Program-made: the position numbers and the translations under genes
Assembly: GCA_002085285.1 (NCBI GenBank)
Contig: NATK01000006.1
Location: 1 to 17,779 of the forward strand
Direction of reading: 5' to 3'
Source: Candidatus Latescibacteria bacterium 4484_7
Lineage (GTDB): Bacteria > Krumholzibacteriota > Krumholzibacteriia > Krumholzibacteriales > Krumholzibacteriaceae
Length of the DNA: 17,779 nt
Shown: positions 1 to 6,995 of the stretch, piece after piece
How the letters are laid out: each line of letters begins with the position of its first letter
How positions within the stretch are numbered: the stretch's first letter is position 1
Notes under the pieces: model-generated
What the model was told of the DNA's origin: nothing
Databases searched by the model: none
Seen by the model: the letters and a program-made list of their open reading frames with translations, nothing else

Positions 1-1
1 G

Positions 2-100
2 CTTATAACGCCGATAGCGATGGAGAAGGAGCTTCGGTTTGCGATCAGAGAGGGCGGCAGGACGGTTGGCGCCGGCGTCGTGACCGAAATCCTGGAATAG
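2..100 (+). CDS. tuf: Elongation factor Tu, C-terminal fragment
   Basis: Only the last 32 codons and the TAG stop lie in the window; the rest is upstream. The reading frame beginning at base 2 gives LITPIAMEKELRFAIREGG, followed by RTVGAGVVTEILE. This is the highly conserved end of EF-Tu domain 3, including the RFAIREGGRTVGAGVV signature. EF-Tu is the GTPase that delivers aminoacyl-tRNA to the ribosomal A site. It sits 32 nt upstream of rpsJ, the classic arrangement in which the str block (rpsL-rpsG-fusA-tuf) runs directly into the S10 block. No terminator or promoter is visible between them, so read-through into rpsJ is likely. Confidence 0.95.
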   Translation, partial: LITPIAMEKELRFAIREGGRTVGAGVVTEILE

Positions 101-132
101 AACGGTTCTGAATGTATTATGGAGGTTACCAG

Positions 133-441
133 TTGGATGGTCAGAGGATAAGAATCAAACTCAAAGCTTTCGAGCACTCCACGCTGGACAGAAGCGCCGA
201 GGAGATCGTAAAGACCGCCAGGCGTACCGGCGCAGAGGTTTCGGGGCCTATACCTCTTCCGACAAAGAGGACCGTTTATACGGTGCTTAGATCCCCACAC
301 GTGAACAAAAAGTCGAGGGAGCAGTTCGAAATCAGGGTGCACAAGAGGCTCATATACCTTACGAATGTCACTCCGAAGGCTGTCGATGCGCTGCAGAAGC
401 TTGATCTACCGGCCGGCGTCGACATCGAGATCAAGGTTTGA
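133..441 (+). CDS. rpsJ: 30S ribosomal protein S10 (TTG start)
   Basis: S10 of the 30S head; in Enterobacteria it also acts as NusE in transcription antitermination. I chose the TTG at 133: it lies 6 nt after a strong GGAGGT (121-126), gives MDGQRIRIKLKAFEHSTLD aligning with the family N-terminus (E. coli MQNQRIRIRLKAFDHRLID), and gives 102 residues, the usual length. The in-frame ATG at 112 would add seven unrelated residues and place the Shine-Dalgarno inside the gene, so I reject it. Family sequence continues with the RTGAEVSGPIPLPTK loop and the HVNKKSREQFEIRVHKR segment. It is the first gene of the S10 block, 14 nt before rplC. Confidence 0.96.
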   Translation: MDGQRIRIKLKAFEHSTLDRSAEEIVKTARRTGAEVSGPIPLPTKRTVYTVLRSPHVNKKSREQFEIRVHKRLIYLTNVTPKAVDALQKLDLPAGVDIEIKV

Positions 442-455
442 TGTTGGAGGAGGAA

Positions 456-1076
456 ATGAAGGGCTTGATAGGAAAGAAGATAGGTATGACCCAGTTTTTC
501 ACCGAGGACGGTAGTGCGATCCCCGTATCCGTGATACAGGTAGGACCGTGCCCGGTGGTTCAGGTCAAGACGACGGAAAAGGACGGCTATAACGCTGTTC
601 AGATCGCATTCGAAGAGGTGCCGCCGACGAGGTCGAACCTTCCAAAGATAGGGCACTTCCGCAGAGCCGGCCTGCCTCCTTACAGACACCTCCAGGAGTT
701 CAGGGTGGACAGCACGGAAGGCTTTGAGGTCGGACAGATGGTCGGTGTCGACATCTTCAAGGAAACGAAGAAGGTAAACGTATCGGGGAGGACGAAGGGC
801 AAGGGGTACACGGGCGTCGTGAAGAGGCACAACTACAGTGGCGGCAGCAAAACGCACGGTTCCAAGTCTCACAACGTCCCCGGTTCAATAGGAATGGCGG
901 CTTACCCATCGAGGGTTCTCAAGGGTCACAAGCTCGCCGGGCATCACGGCTTCAAGAATTTCACGGTAAGAAATCTCGAAGTCGTTGATGTCGATGCAGA
1001 GAACAATATCCTGCTCGTCAAGGGAGCGGTCCCCGGCGGCAGGAACACAATTTTGAGGATTACTGTTTCATCTTAA
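456..1076 (+). CDS. rplC: 50S ribosomal protein L3
   Basis: L3 is a primary 23S rRNA binder whose central extension reaches toward the peptidyl-transferase centre. The ATG at 456 follows GGAGG (446-450) by 5 nt and gives MKGLIGKKIGMTQFFTEDGS, the expected N-terminus; 206 residues is normal. An in-frame TTG at 438 would overlap the rpsJ stop and add MMLEEE, encoded by the Shine-Dalgarno itself, so it is rejected. The SGRTKGKGYTGVVKR segment (about residues 110-124) and the HNVPGSIG loop (139-146) mark the central extension. Where E. coli L3 has the methylated Gln after GSIG, this protein has Met147, so that modification is not expected. Confidence 0.97.
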   Translation: MKGLIGKKIGMTQFFTEDGSAIPVSVIQVGPCPVVQVKTTEKDGYNAVQIAFEEVPPTRSNLPKIGHFRRAGLPPYRHLQEFRVDSTEGFEVGQMVGVDIFKETKKVNVSGRTKGKGYTGVVKRHNYSGGSKTHGSKSHNVPGSIGMAAYPSRVLKGHKLAGHHGFKNFTVRNLEVVDVDAENNILLVKGAVPGGRNTILRITVSS

Positions 1077-1095
1077 GTTTGCAAGAGGAAGAAAG

Positions 1096-1722
1096 ATGGC
1101 TAGCGCAAAGCTTTATGATTTCAGCGGTGAATTGAAGGGAGAGGTTGATCTTCCCGAGTCGCTGTTTGGTGCCGGGGTAAACAGGGCTGTTCTTTACCAG
1201 GCTGTCAAACAGTATCTGGCAAACAGACGTGTCGGTTCGGCGAAGACCAAGCAGAGGGGCGAAGTAAACTTCAGTACGAAGAAACCTTACAGGCAGAAGG
1301 GCACGGGCAGAGCGAGAGCTGGAAGAAGGAGCTCTCCGATATGGAGAAAGGGCGGAGTCGTTTTCGGACCTCAGCCGCGCGATTTCCATGCGCCGATACC
1401 GAAGAAGGTCAAGCGCATCGCACTCAAGTCGGCATTGAGCGACAAGGGGCAGAGTGAGGGAGTGGTGGTCGTCGAGGGCGTATCGATCGAGGAACCGAAG
1501 ACGAAGCGTTTCTACGATTTCCTCAGAGCTACGGGTCTCAACGGCAAGAAGGTGTTGTTTGTGACGAACGCCTTCGATGAAAACGTATTGAAGTCACTTA
1601 GGAACATTCCCCGGGCGAACTTCATTCTTAGCAGGAACATGAACGCCTACGACATCATGAACGCCGACGTGTTGATGTTCACTCGTGAAGGGCTTTCTGC
1701 TCTCGAGGAGGTGTTTTCTTAA
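1096..1722 (+). CDS. rplD: 50S ribosomal protein L4
   Basis: L4 lines the nascent-peptide exit tunnel. The 208-residue product is slightly longer than the E. coli protein (201). The extended tunnel loop is clear at about residues 62-91: KKPYRQKGTGRARAGRRSSP then IWRKGGVVFGP. The C-terminal half has the normal Rossmann-like core. The start ATG is preceded by a purine-rich AAGAGGAAG. Its TAA stop overlaps the rplW ATG by one base (TAATG at 1720-1724), so L4 and L23 are probably translationally coupled. In E. coli L4 also represses the S10 operon through the S10 leader; here tuf lies immediately upstream and no comparable leader is visible. Confidence 0.97.
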   Translation: MASAKLYDFSGELKGEVDLPESLFGAGVNRAVLYQAVKQYLANRRVGSAKTKQRGEVNFSTKKPYRQKGTGRARAGRRSSPIWRKGGVVFGPQPRDFHAPIPKKVKRIALKSALSDKGQSEGVVVVEGVSIEEPKTKRFYDFLRATGLNGKKVLFVTNAFDENVLKSLRNIPRANFILSRNMNAYDIMNADVLMFTREGLSALEEVFS

Positions 1723-2024
1723 TGAACGACCTTACAAAGATCATTTTGAAACCGGTGATCACGGAGAGAAGCACCGACCTCAAGCAGAACGACAACAAGT
1801 TCATCTTTGAGGTGATGCCTAAGGCGAACAAGATGGAGATCAAGCATGCCGTGGAGAAACTCTTCAACGTGAAGGTCAAGGACGTGAAGACATTGAAGAT
1901 CCACGGAAAGAAGAAGACGACTTTCAACAAGGGGGGTCGTTTCACCGGCAAGCAGCCCGATCGTAAAAAGGCGATAGTGACGCTTGCGCAGGGGGAGAAT
2001 ATAGATATCTTTGACCAGGTATAA
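1722..2024 (+). CDS. rplW: 50S ribosomal protein L23
   Basis: L23 sits at the tunnel exit and docks trigger factor and SRP. The 100-residue product begins MNDLTKIILKPVITERSTDL, with the family KPVITEKS-type motif, and has the usual NKMEIKHAVEKLFNVKVKDV segment followed by the basic KIHGKKKTTFNKGGRFTGKQ loop. The ATG overlaps the rplD stop by one base. Its Shine-Dalgarno (GAGGAGGTG, about 1706-1714) lies inside rplD. A 55-nt spacer with a hairpin separates it from rplB. Confidence 0.96.
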   Translation: MNDLTKIILKPVITERSTDLKQNDNKFIFEVMPKANKMEIKHAVEKLFNVKVKDVKTLKIHGKKKTTFNKGGRFTGKQPDRKKAIVTLAQGENIDIFDQV

Positions 2025-2052
2025 AAAGGTAGATCGTTGATCGAGAACCTTT
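2025..2052 (+). other. Stem-loop in the rplW-rplB spacer
   Basis: AAAGGT (2025-2030) pairs perfectly with ACCTTT (2047-2052). Inside it GATC (2032-2035) can pair with GATC (2039-2042) around a GTT loop, giving about 10 bp in two helices with an asymmetric internal loop. It starts directly after the rplW stop and lies 15 nt or more upstream of the rplB Shine-Dalgarno (AAGGA, 2068-2072). There is no T-tract, so it is not a terminator. Function unknown; a processing or mRNA-structure element is possible. Confidence 0.4.
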
Positions 2053-2079
2053 AGGAGAGGTTTAAAAAAGGAACTGTCA

Positions 2080-2913
2080 ATGGCTATTAAGAAATTCAAA
2101 CCGACGACACCTGCATCGAGGTACAAAACGGTAACCGATTATTCGGTGCTGACGAAGAAGCCGCCGGAGAAGAGTCTGCTCGTTCCAGTCAAGAAGACAG
2201 GCGGCAGGAACAACACCGGCCGGATAACGATGAGGCGAATGGGCGGAGGTCACAAGCGTCGCTACCGTATAATTGACTTCAAGCGTGACAAGTTCGGCGT
2301 GCCGGCAAAGGTGGTATCGATCGAGTACGACCCGAATCGTTCCGCTTTCATTTCGCTGCTACACTATGCGGATGGTGAGAAGCGTTACATACTTGCACCG
2401 CACGGACTCAAGATCGGAGATACGGTGGTCTCGGGACCCGATGTAGATATTCAGCCGGGGAACTCGCTGCCTCTGGAAAAGATCCCGACGGGCATTTTCG
2501 TTCACAACATCGAGCTCGTAAGGGGCAGGGGCGGACGGATGGCGAGGAGCGCGGGCTCCTACGCTCAGCTCATGGCCAAAGAGGGTGACTATGTGATGCT
2601 TCGACTGCCCAGCGGCGAGATCAGAATGGTTCGAAGGGATTGTTATGCTACGGTTGGCCAGGTGAGCAACATAGACCACGAGAACGTATCCTACGGTAAG
2701 GCTGGAAGGTCGAGATGGCTCGGGCGCAGGCCGAAGGTGAGAGGCGTAGCGATGAACCCGATCGATCATCCTCTCGGCGGCGGCGAGGGAAAGAGCAGCG
2801 GAGGCAGACACCCTGTTACGCCGTGGGGCAAACCGACCAAGGGTTACAAGACGAGAAAGAAAAAGAAGCCTTCTGACAAATTTATCGTGCACAGAAGGAA
2901 GAAGAAGAGATAA
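2080..2913 (+). CDS. rplB: 50S ribosomal protein L2
   Basis: L2 bridges the subunits and is required for peptidyl-transferase activity. At 277 residues it is normal in length (E. coli 273). Visible landmarks are the N-terminal KFKPTTPASR, the OB-fold segment GGGHKRRYRIIDFKRDK (56-71) and the SH3-like domain with the GSYAQLMAKEG stretch. The C-terminal RGVAMNPIDHPLGGGEG follows. His230 (His229 without Met) in DHP, the residue implicated in catalysis in E. coli, is kept; the second His of the common DHPHGGG is Leu here. ATG 2080 lies 7 nt after AAGGA (2068-2072). The C-terminus is strongly basic, ending in KKKR. Confidence 0.97.
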   Translation: MAIKKFKPTTPASRYKTVTDYSVLTKKPPEKSLLVPVKKTGGRNNTGRITMRRMGGGHKRRYRIIDFKRDKFGVPAKVVSIEYDPNRSAFISLLHYADGEKRYILAPHGLKIGDTVVSGPDVDIQPGNSLPLEKIPTGIFVHNIELVRGRGGRMARSAGSYAQLMAKEGDYVMLRLPSGEIRMVRRDCYATVGQVSNIDHENVSYGKAGRSRWLGRRPKVRGVAMNPIDHPLGGGEGKSSGGRHPVTPWGKPTKGYKTRKKKKPSDKFIVHRRKKKR

Positions 2914-2920
2914 GAGAGCA

Positions 2921-2941
2921 GGTATCGAACGATGCGATACC
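2921..2941 (+). other. Perfect 7-bp hairpin in the rplB-rpsS spacer
   Basis: GGTATCG (2921-2927) and CGATACC (2935-2941) form a perfect 7-bp stem around a 7-nt loop (AACGATG). It begins 7 nt after the rplB stop in a 65-nt spacer and lies about 29 nt before the rpsS Shine-Dalgarno (GGAGGG, 2970-2975). There is no downstream T-run, so it is not a classical terminator. Confidence 0.45.
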
Positions 2942-2978
2942 AGAAAAGGTTGTTGGAAAGATTTCGTTTGGAGGGTAG

Positions 2979-3245
2979 ATGGCCAGATCATTGAAGAAGG
3001 GTCCTTTTATCGACGAGAAGCTTCTCGAACGAATCGAGAGGATGAACAGGACCGGGGAAAAGAAGGTTATGAAAACGTGGGCGAGAAGGTCAACGATTTC
3101 CCCAGAGTTTGTAGGGCATACGCTGGCTGTTCACAACGGCAACAAGTTCATACCGGTCTTTATAACCGAGAATATGGTGGGTCACAAGCTCGGGGAGTTC
3201 GTTCCCACGAGGACCTATCGAGGACATACGAGCAAGAAGAAGTAG
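2979..3245 (+). CDS. rpsS: 30S ribosomal protein S19
   Basis: S19 forms a complex with S13 in the 30S head and contacts the A-site tRNA. The 88-residue product is of family length and opens with MARSLKKGPFIDEKLLERIE. Conserved RRSTISPEFVGHTLAVHNG and the C-terminal GHKLGEFVPTRTYRGH follow. ATG 2979 is preceded by GGAGGG with a short spacing of about 3 nt. It follows rplB by 65 nt and precedes rplV by 20 nt. Confidence 0.97.
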   Translation: MARSLKKGPFIDEKLLERIERMNRTGEKKVMKTWARRSTISPEFVGHTLAVHNGNKFIPVFITENMVGHKLGEFVPTRTYRGHTSKKK

Positions 3246-3265
3246 ATACTGGGAGGTAATTCGAA

Positions 3266-3628
3266 ATGGAAGCACGCGCATCTGCGCGGCACGTAAGGGT
3301 GCCACCTCGTAAGGCAAGACTCGTTGCAGACCTTGTCAGAGGAAAGACGGTCGAGGACGCCGTTGACATATTGAAGTTTACACCCAAGGTGGCTGCCGTA
3401 TACATAGGCAAGGTCGTAGTTGCGGCGATGCACAACCTTGCAGAGGAACTCGATCACCCTATAGAGCCGAATGAGATCGGCATAAAGAAAATCTTCATAG
3501 ATGAGGGGCGGACGATGTACAGGATTCACCCGAGGGCACAGGGCAGAGCGTACAGGATTCGCAAGAGAAGCAGCCATATAACTGTAGTCGTAGAGGATAT
3601 GGCGAAGGAAGAGAAAAAGAAGAAATAA
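3266..3628 (+). CDS. rplV: 50S ribosomal protein L22
   Basis: L22 contacts all domains of 23S rRNA, and its beta-hairpin narrows the exit tunnel beside L4. The 120-residue product starts MEARASARHVRVPPRKARLV, a textbook N-terminus. The tunnel hairpin is represented by the IDEGRTMYRIHPRAQGRAYR region, followed by the conserved IRKRSSHITVVVED. ATG 3266 follows GGAGGT (3252-3257) by 8 nt. The last residues, KEEKKKK, are a small lysine-rich extension. A 93-nt A+T-rich spacer follows. Confidence 0.97.
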   Translation: MEARASARHVRVPPRKARLVADLVRGKTVEDAVDILKFTPKVAAVYIGKVVVAAMHNLAEELDHPIEPNEIGIKKIFIDEGRTMYRIHPRAQGRAYRIRKRSSHITVVVEDMAKEEKKKK

Positions 3629-3658
3629 TATTGTACGAGGGATAATTTTCTAAATCGG

Positions 3659-3674
3659 TTCGTTAGAGAACGAA
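3659..3674 (+). other. Hairpin in the rplV-rpsC spacer
   Basis: TTCGTT (3659-3664) and AACGAA (3669-3674) make a perfect 6-bp stem with the 4-nt loop AGAG. It sits in the middle of the 93-nt rplV-rpsC spacer, which is otherwise A+T-rich and purine-rich toward the rpsC ribosome-binding site. A short stem of this kind can arise by chance; it is listed because most long spacers of this cluster contain one. Confidence 0.3.
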
Positions 3675-3721
3675 ATATTCGAAGAAGGATGAGTTGAGAA
3701 AAAAGGAAAGAGGAGGCGATC

Positions 3722-4405
3722 TTGGGTCAGAAGACTAATCCCGTAGGTTTGAGGCTCGGTATAAACCGGATATGGGATTCAAAGTGGTTTGCTACGAAGA
3801 ACTATTCGCAGTGGCTCGAAGAGGATATAACGGTTAGAAGGTATGTCAAGAAGCGCCTCGCCAGAGCGGGCGTTTCGAAGATCGAAATAGAGCGGAGAGG
3901 TGACAAGGTCAGGATACATATCCACACGGCAAGACCCGGTATGGTGATCGGGAGGAAAGGGGCCGAGGTGGACTTTTTGAGCGAAGAGCTCGCTCACCTC
4001 ACCGGCAAAGAGGTACAGATAGATATCAAAGAGGTAAAGCGCCCAGAGCTCGACGCCGTGCTCGTAGCCGAGCACATAGCTGGCCAGATCGAGCAGCGCG
4101 TCTCCTATCGTAGGGCGATGAAGAAGGCGATTGCCTCGGCGATGAGGATGGGCGCGCAGGGGATCAAGATCAAGTGCTCCGGCCGTCTCGGCGGTGCCGA
4201 GATGTCGAGAAGCGAAGGTTATATGGACGGCAGAGTGCCCTTGCACACATTGAGAGCTAATATAGACTATGCGAGGGCGACGGCGTTCACCACGTACGGT
4301 ACGGTAGGCGTAAAGGTATGGATATATCTCGGGGAGCTGTTTCCGAAGGATTTCAGGAAGAAGCTCAGTGAAACGGCGATCGAGGAAGGCTCTAAGATGA
4401 GATAA
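3722..4405 (+). CDS. rpsC: 30S ribosomal protein S3 (TTG start)
   Basis: S3 shapes the mRNA entry channel. The TTG at 3722 lies 5 nt after AGGAGG (3711-3716) and yields MGQKTNPVGLRLGINRIWDS, the exact family N-terminus; no in-frame ATG fits. The product is 227 residues. The type II KH domain shows the GMVIGRKGAEVDFL loop (73-86), and the C-terminal domain has AQGIKIKCSGRLGGAEMSRS, then YGTVGVKVWIYLGE. Typical C-terminal variation follows (DFRKKLSETAIEEGSKMR). It precedes rplP by 26 nt. Confidence 0.96.
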   Translation: MGQKTNPVGLRLGINRIWDSKWFATKNYSQWLEEDITVRRYVKKRLARAGVSKIEIERRGDKVRIHIHTARPGMVIGRKGAEVDFLSEELAHLTGKEVQIDIKEVKRPELDAVLVAEHIAGQIEQRVSYRRAMKKAIASAMRMGAQGIKIKCSGRLGGAEMSRSEGYMDGRVPLHTLRANIDYARATAFTTYGTVGVKVWIYLGELFPKDFRKKLSETAIEEGSKMR

Positions 4406-4431
4406 GGCCCGATAGAGGGAGTTGAAGAACT

Positions 4432-4860
4432 ATGTTAATGCCAAAACGAACAAAGTACCGCAAGCAGCAGAGAGGCCGCATGAAGGGCATCGCCATGAGA
4501 GGGTCGAAGATCAGCTTCGGCGAGTACGGCCTTCAGGCCGAGGCACCCGCCTGGATAACGAACAGGCAGATCGAGGCGGCTCGTGTTGCGATCATGAGGC
4601 ATATCAAGAGGGCGGGGAAGCTCTGGATCAGGATATTCCCCGATAAACCGGTCACGGTAAAGCCTGCAGAGACGAGGATGGGTAAGGGCAAGGGTGCCCC
4701 GGAGTACTGGGTGGCCGTGGTGAAGCCGGGCAGAATTCTCTTCGAACTCGAAGGTGTGCCCATAGATATAGCAAGGAGAGCAATGGAACTCGCAGCGGCG
4801 AAACTTCCCATCAAGACGAAGTTTGTACGCCGCGTTGGAACAGGCAAGGTAGCCGGATAG
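4432..4860 (+). CDS. rplP: 50S ribosomal protein L16
   Basis: L16 organises the A-site region of the large subunit and binds next to 5S rRNA. ATG 4432 gives MLMPKRTKYRKQQRGRMKGI, matching the usual MLxPKRxKxR start. A second ATG six bases downstream would cut off the conserved first residues. The product is 142 residues. The KPAETRMGKGKG motif contains Arg82, the counterpart of the Arg hydroxylated in E. coli L16 (Arg81); whether it is modified here cannot be seen. The ribosome-binding site is a modest GAGGGA about 11 nt upstream. Confidence 0.96.
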   Translation: MLMPKRTKYRKQQRGRMKGIAMRGSKISFGEYGLQAEAPAWITNRQIEAARVAIMRHIKRAGKLWIRIFPDKPVTVKPAETRMGKGKGAPEYWVAVVKPGRILFELEGVPIDIARRAMELAAAKLPIKTKFVRRVGTGKVAG

Positions 4861-4886
4861 ATTTTTCACTAAAGGGTGGATTTGGT

Positions 4887-5174
4887 ATGAAAGCCACTGA
4901 ACTAAGAGAATTGACGATAACGGAGCTGAAGGCTCGCGAGGAGGAGCTGGCCGAAGAGGCGGCGAATCTGCGCATTCAGCTTGCCATAAAACGTCTCGAT
5001 AATCCTCTGAAGATCAGAGAAACAAAGAGAGAATTGGCAAGGGTAAAGACGGTTTTGCGTGAAAAGATATCCGCCGGTGAAGAGGCCGAAGAGCCGACAG
5101 CGGCGGAGTCGGTAGTCGAAGAGTCGAAGCAGGGTGAAACCGTCGAGCAGGATTCTTCGAACGATACGCAATAG
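4887..5174 (+). CDS. rpmC: 50S ribosomal protein L29 with acidic C-terminal extension
   Basis: L29 lies near the exit tunnel beside L23. Residues 1-62 are a standard L29: MKATELRELTITELKAREEE, then the KRLDNPLKIRETKRELARVKT helix pair. The family usually stops at about 60-70 residues. Here residues 64-95 continue as a Glu/Ser/Thr-rich segment (GEEAEEPTAAESVVEES and on to DSSNDTQ) with only one Lys. ATG 4887 follows GGGTGGA by about 6 nt. The extension is in frame and continuous, so it is not an obvious sequencing artefact. It is one of several acidic extensions in this cluster. Confidence 0.95.
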   Translation: MKATELRELTITELKAREEELAEEAANLRIQLAIKRLDNPLKIRETKRELARVKTVLREKISAGEEAEEPTAAESVVEESKQGETVEQDSSNDTQ

Positions 5175-5190
5175 TCAGCAGGGAGAGAAG

Positions 5191-5448
5191 ATGGAAGCAA
5201 GGAAACCGAGAAAGACACTGGTCGGGCGCGTAGTAAGCGATAAGATGGACAAGACCGTTACGATATCGGTGGAGCGACTTGTCCAGCACCCGGTCTATAG
5301 AAAGATCGTGAAAAAGACCTCCAAGATTTATGCGCACGACGAAGAGAACCAGTGCAAGGTTGGTGACAAGGTAAAGGTGATGTCCACCCGGCCGCTCAGC
5401 AAGAACAAGCGCTGGCGGGTTGTGGAAATCATCGAGAGGGCCAAATAG
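5191..5448 (+). CDS. rpsQ: 30S ribosomal protein S17
   Basis: S17 is a primary 16S rRNA-binding protein with an OB fold. ATG 5191 is chosen: it follows GGGAGAG closely, lies after the rpmC stop, and gives MEARKPRKTLVGRVVSDKMD (85 residues, the family length). The frame is open upstream to an in-frame ATG at 5134, but that would overlap the acidic tail of rpmC and add 19 unrelated residues. The family motifs DKTVTISVERLVQHPVYRKI and NQCKVGDKVKVMSTRPLSKN are intact. rplN starts 12 nt downstream. Confidence 0.96.
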   Translation: MEARKPRKTLVGRVVSDKMDKTVTISVERLVQHPVYRKIVKKTSKIYAHDEENQCKVGDKVKVMSTRPLSKNKRWRVVEIIERAK

Positions 5449-5460
5449 GAGTGGACGACG

Positions 5461-5829
5461 ATGATTAAAATGGAAACAAATCTTGTTGTCGCCGATAATT
5501 CGGGTGCCAAGAGTGTGCGCTGCATCAAGGTGCTCGGAGGTACCAGGAGGCGTTACGCCTCAATTGGCGATATCATCAGCGCCTCTGTAAAGGTAGCCAT
5601 GCCCGGAGGCACCGTTAAGAAGGGGCAGATCGTCAAATGCGTCATCGTGAGGACGAAGAAAGAGATCAGACGCAAGGACGGGAGCTACATAAGGTTCGAC
5701 CAGAACGCTGCGGTAATAGTGAACGAGCAGGGAGAGCCTGTAGGAACGAGGATATTTGGTCCTGTGGCGAGGGAGTTGAGGGAGAAAAAGTACATGAAGA
5801 TCGTTTCTCTCGCTCCTGAGGTAATATAA
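5461..5829 (+). CDS. rplN: 50S ribosomal protein L14
   Basis: L14 binds 23S rRNA at the subunit interface, is a partner of L19, and is the docking site of the silencing factor RsfS in other bacteria. The 122-residue product is of standard length and starts MIKMETNLVVADNSGAKSVR. The long conserved block MPGGTVKKGQIVKCVIVRT and the FDQNAAVIVNEQGEPVGTRI motif are intact. The start lies 9 nt after AGGAG, which overlaps the rpsQ stop region. In the classical scheme this is the first gene of the spc operon, but no separate promoter is evident here. Confidence 0.97.
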   Translation: MIKMETNLVVADNSGAKSVRCIKVLGGTRRRYASIGDIISASVKVAMPGGTVKKGQIVKCVIVRTKKEIRRKDGSYIRFDQNAAVIVNEQGEPVGTRIFGPVARELREKKYMKIVSLAPEVI

Positions 5830-5846
5830 AAAGGGTGATAGAACAA

Positions 5847-6167
5847 ATGAGGATTAAGAAAAACGATATCGTAAAGGTTGTCTCGGGCAACTACAAGGGG
5901 GCGGAGGGAAGAGTGCTCAAGGTGTTCCCCGATTCCCAGAAGCTCATAGTGGAAAAGGTCAATATGATCAAAAGACACACGAGACAGACGAGCCAGGGGG
6001 ATCAGGGCGGCATCCTCGAGAAGGAAGCGCCTATCCATCTGTCCAATGTCAAGCTTGTCTGCCCCAAGTGCGGCAAGCCGACGAGGGTTCAGATCAAGAC
6101 TCTCTCGGACGGCAAAAGAGTCAGAGAGTGCAAGTTGTGTCACGAAATTATCAGTGATGAGGAATAG
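5847..6167 (+). CDS. rplX: 50S ribosomal protein L24 with zinc-ribbon motif
   Basis: L24 is an early assembly initiator of the large subunit. ATG 5847 gives MRIKKNDIVKVVSGNYKGAE, the standard KOW-domain start, and follows GGGTGAT by about 7 nt. An in-frame GTG at 5835 lies inside that Shine-Dalgarno and is rejected. The product is 106 residues. After the KOW domain (about 5-35) and the RHTRQTSQGDQGGILEKEAP segment, the C-terminus carries Cys72/Cys75 (CPKC) and Cys95/Cys98 (CKLC). This four-cysteine set, found in many bacterial L24 proteins, probably binds zinc. rplE follows after 34 nt. Confidence 0.96.
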   Translation: MRIKKNDIVKVVSGNYKGAEGRVLKVFPDSQKLIVEKVNMIKRHTRQTSQGDQGGILEKEAPIHLSNVKLVCPKCGKPTRVQIKTLSDGKRVRECKLCHEIISDEE

Positions 6168-6201
6168 ATAGGTTTAACGGCAAATCGAAATGGTGGAAGC
6201 T

Positions 6202-6762
6202 ATGGCAGAAGAAAAGTACATACCGAATGTCAAGCGCAAGTACCTCGATGAGGTTGTCGCCGAGCTGGAGAAGAAGTTCGGGTACGAGAACGTCATGGAG
6301 GTGCCGAAGCTTGAAAAGATCGTCATCAACATGGGTGTCGGCGAAGCGCTGACCGACGTCAAGGTGCTCGAAGCGGCGATGAAGGATTTGAGCATGATAA
6401 CGGGTCAGATGCCTTCGATCACGAGGGCGCGCCGCTCCATAGCCGGGTTCAAGTTGAGAGAAGGGGTTCCGGTCGGTTGCAGGGTCACCTTGAGGGGCGA
6501 CATGATGTACGAGTTCTTCGACCGTCTGGTGAATGTGGCGATTCCGCGAATCAGGGACTTCAGGGGATTGAACCCCAAGAGCTTTGACGGTAGGGGCAAC
6601 TATACGTTCGGCATAAAGGAGCACACGATATTTCCCGAGATAGACTACGACAAGGTCATGCAGGTGATGGGAATGGACGTAACGATTGTAACAACGGCAA
6701 AAACGGACGAAGAGGCGAGGGAGCTCATAGTGCTTCTCGGTATGCCTCTCAAGAAGAGCTGA
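6202..6762 (+). CDS. rplE: 50S ribosomal protein L5
   Basis: L5 binds 5S rRNA and contacts the P-site tRNA. I prefer ATG 6202 (MAEEKYIPNVKRKYLDEVVA, 186 residues) because a GGTGGA (6192-6197) lies 4 nt upstream; the in-frame ATG at 6190 has no Shine-Dalgarno at a usable distance and adds MVEA. Family blocks are clear: EVPKLEKIVINMGVGEA, ITGQMPSITRARRSIAGFKL, LREGVPVGCRVTLRGD, and the RDFRGLNPKSFDGRGNYTFG 5S-binding region. In E. coli S8 represses the spc operon at the L5 start; no comparable structure is obvious in the 34-nt spacer here. Confidence 0.95.
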   Translation: MAEEKYIPNVKRKYLDEVVAELEKKFGYENVMEVPKLEKIVINMGVGEALTDVKVLEAAMKDLSMITGQMPSITRARRSIAGFKLREGVPVGCRVTLRGDMMYEFFDRLVNVAIPRIRDFRGLNPKSFDGRGNYTFGIKEHTIFPEIDYDKVMQVMGMDVTIVTTAKTDEEARELIVLLGMPLKKS

Positions 6763-6780
6763 TAGAGAGAAGGAGAGCAA

Positions 6781-6966
6781 GTGGCAAAGAAGAGTTTGAT
6801 AGCAAAGGCCAAGAGACCGCAGAAGTTCAAGGTTCGCAATTACAACAGGTGCTCGCGTTGCGGAAGACCAAGGGCGTACATCAGAAGATTCGGCGTTTGC
6901 CGTATCTGTTTCAGAGAGCTGGCCCTCGAAGGCAAGATCCCAGGTGTGGTCAAGTCAAGTTGGTAG
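6781..6966 (+). CDS. rpsN: 30S ribosomal protein S14, zinc-binding short form (GTG start)
   Basis: This is the 61-residue zinc form of S14 (type Z), as opposed to the about 100-residue zinc-free form of E. coli. The GTG at 6781 follows AGGAG (6771-6775) by 5 nt and gives MAKKSLIAKAKRPQKFKVRN. The zinc ligands are Cys24/Cys27 (CSRC) and Cys40/Cys43 (CRIC). The protein ends in the family signature GKIPGVVKSSW. It helps assemble the 30S head with S3 and S10. It lies 18 nt after rplE and 29 nt before rpsH, the normal position in the spc block. Confidence 0.97.
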   Translation: MAKKSLIAKAKRPQKFKVRNYNRCSRCGRPRAYIRRFGVCRICFRELALEGKIPGVVKSSW

Positions 6967-6995
6967 TCAATAATAAAGATTGAGGTGATGATTTT

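Noticed and set aside
112..132. ATG start for rpsJ at 112
   Set aside because: It adds seven non-family residues and puts the Shine-Dalgarno inside the gene; the TTG at 133 restores the family N-terminus and length.
4422..4646. Alternative frame overlapping the start of rplP
   Set aside because: It has no family match, and rplP in its own frame is a clear full-length L16.
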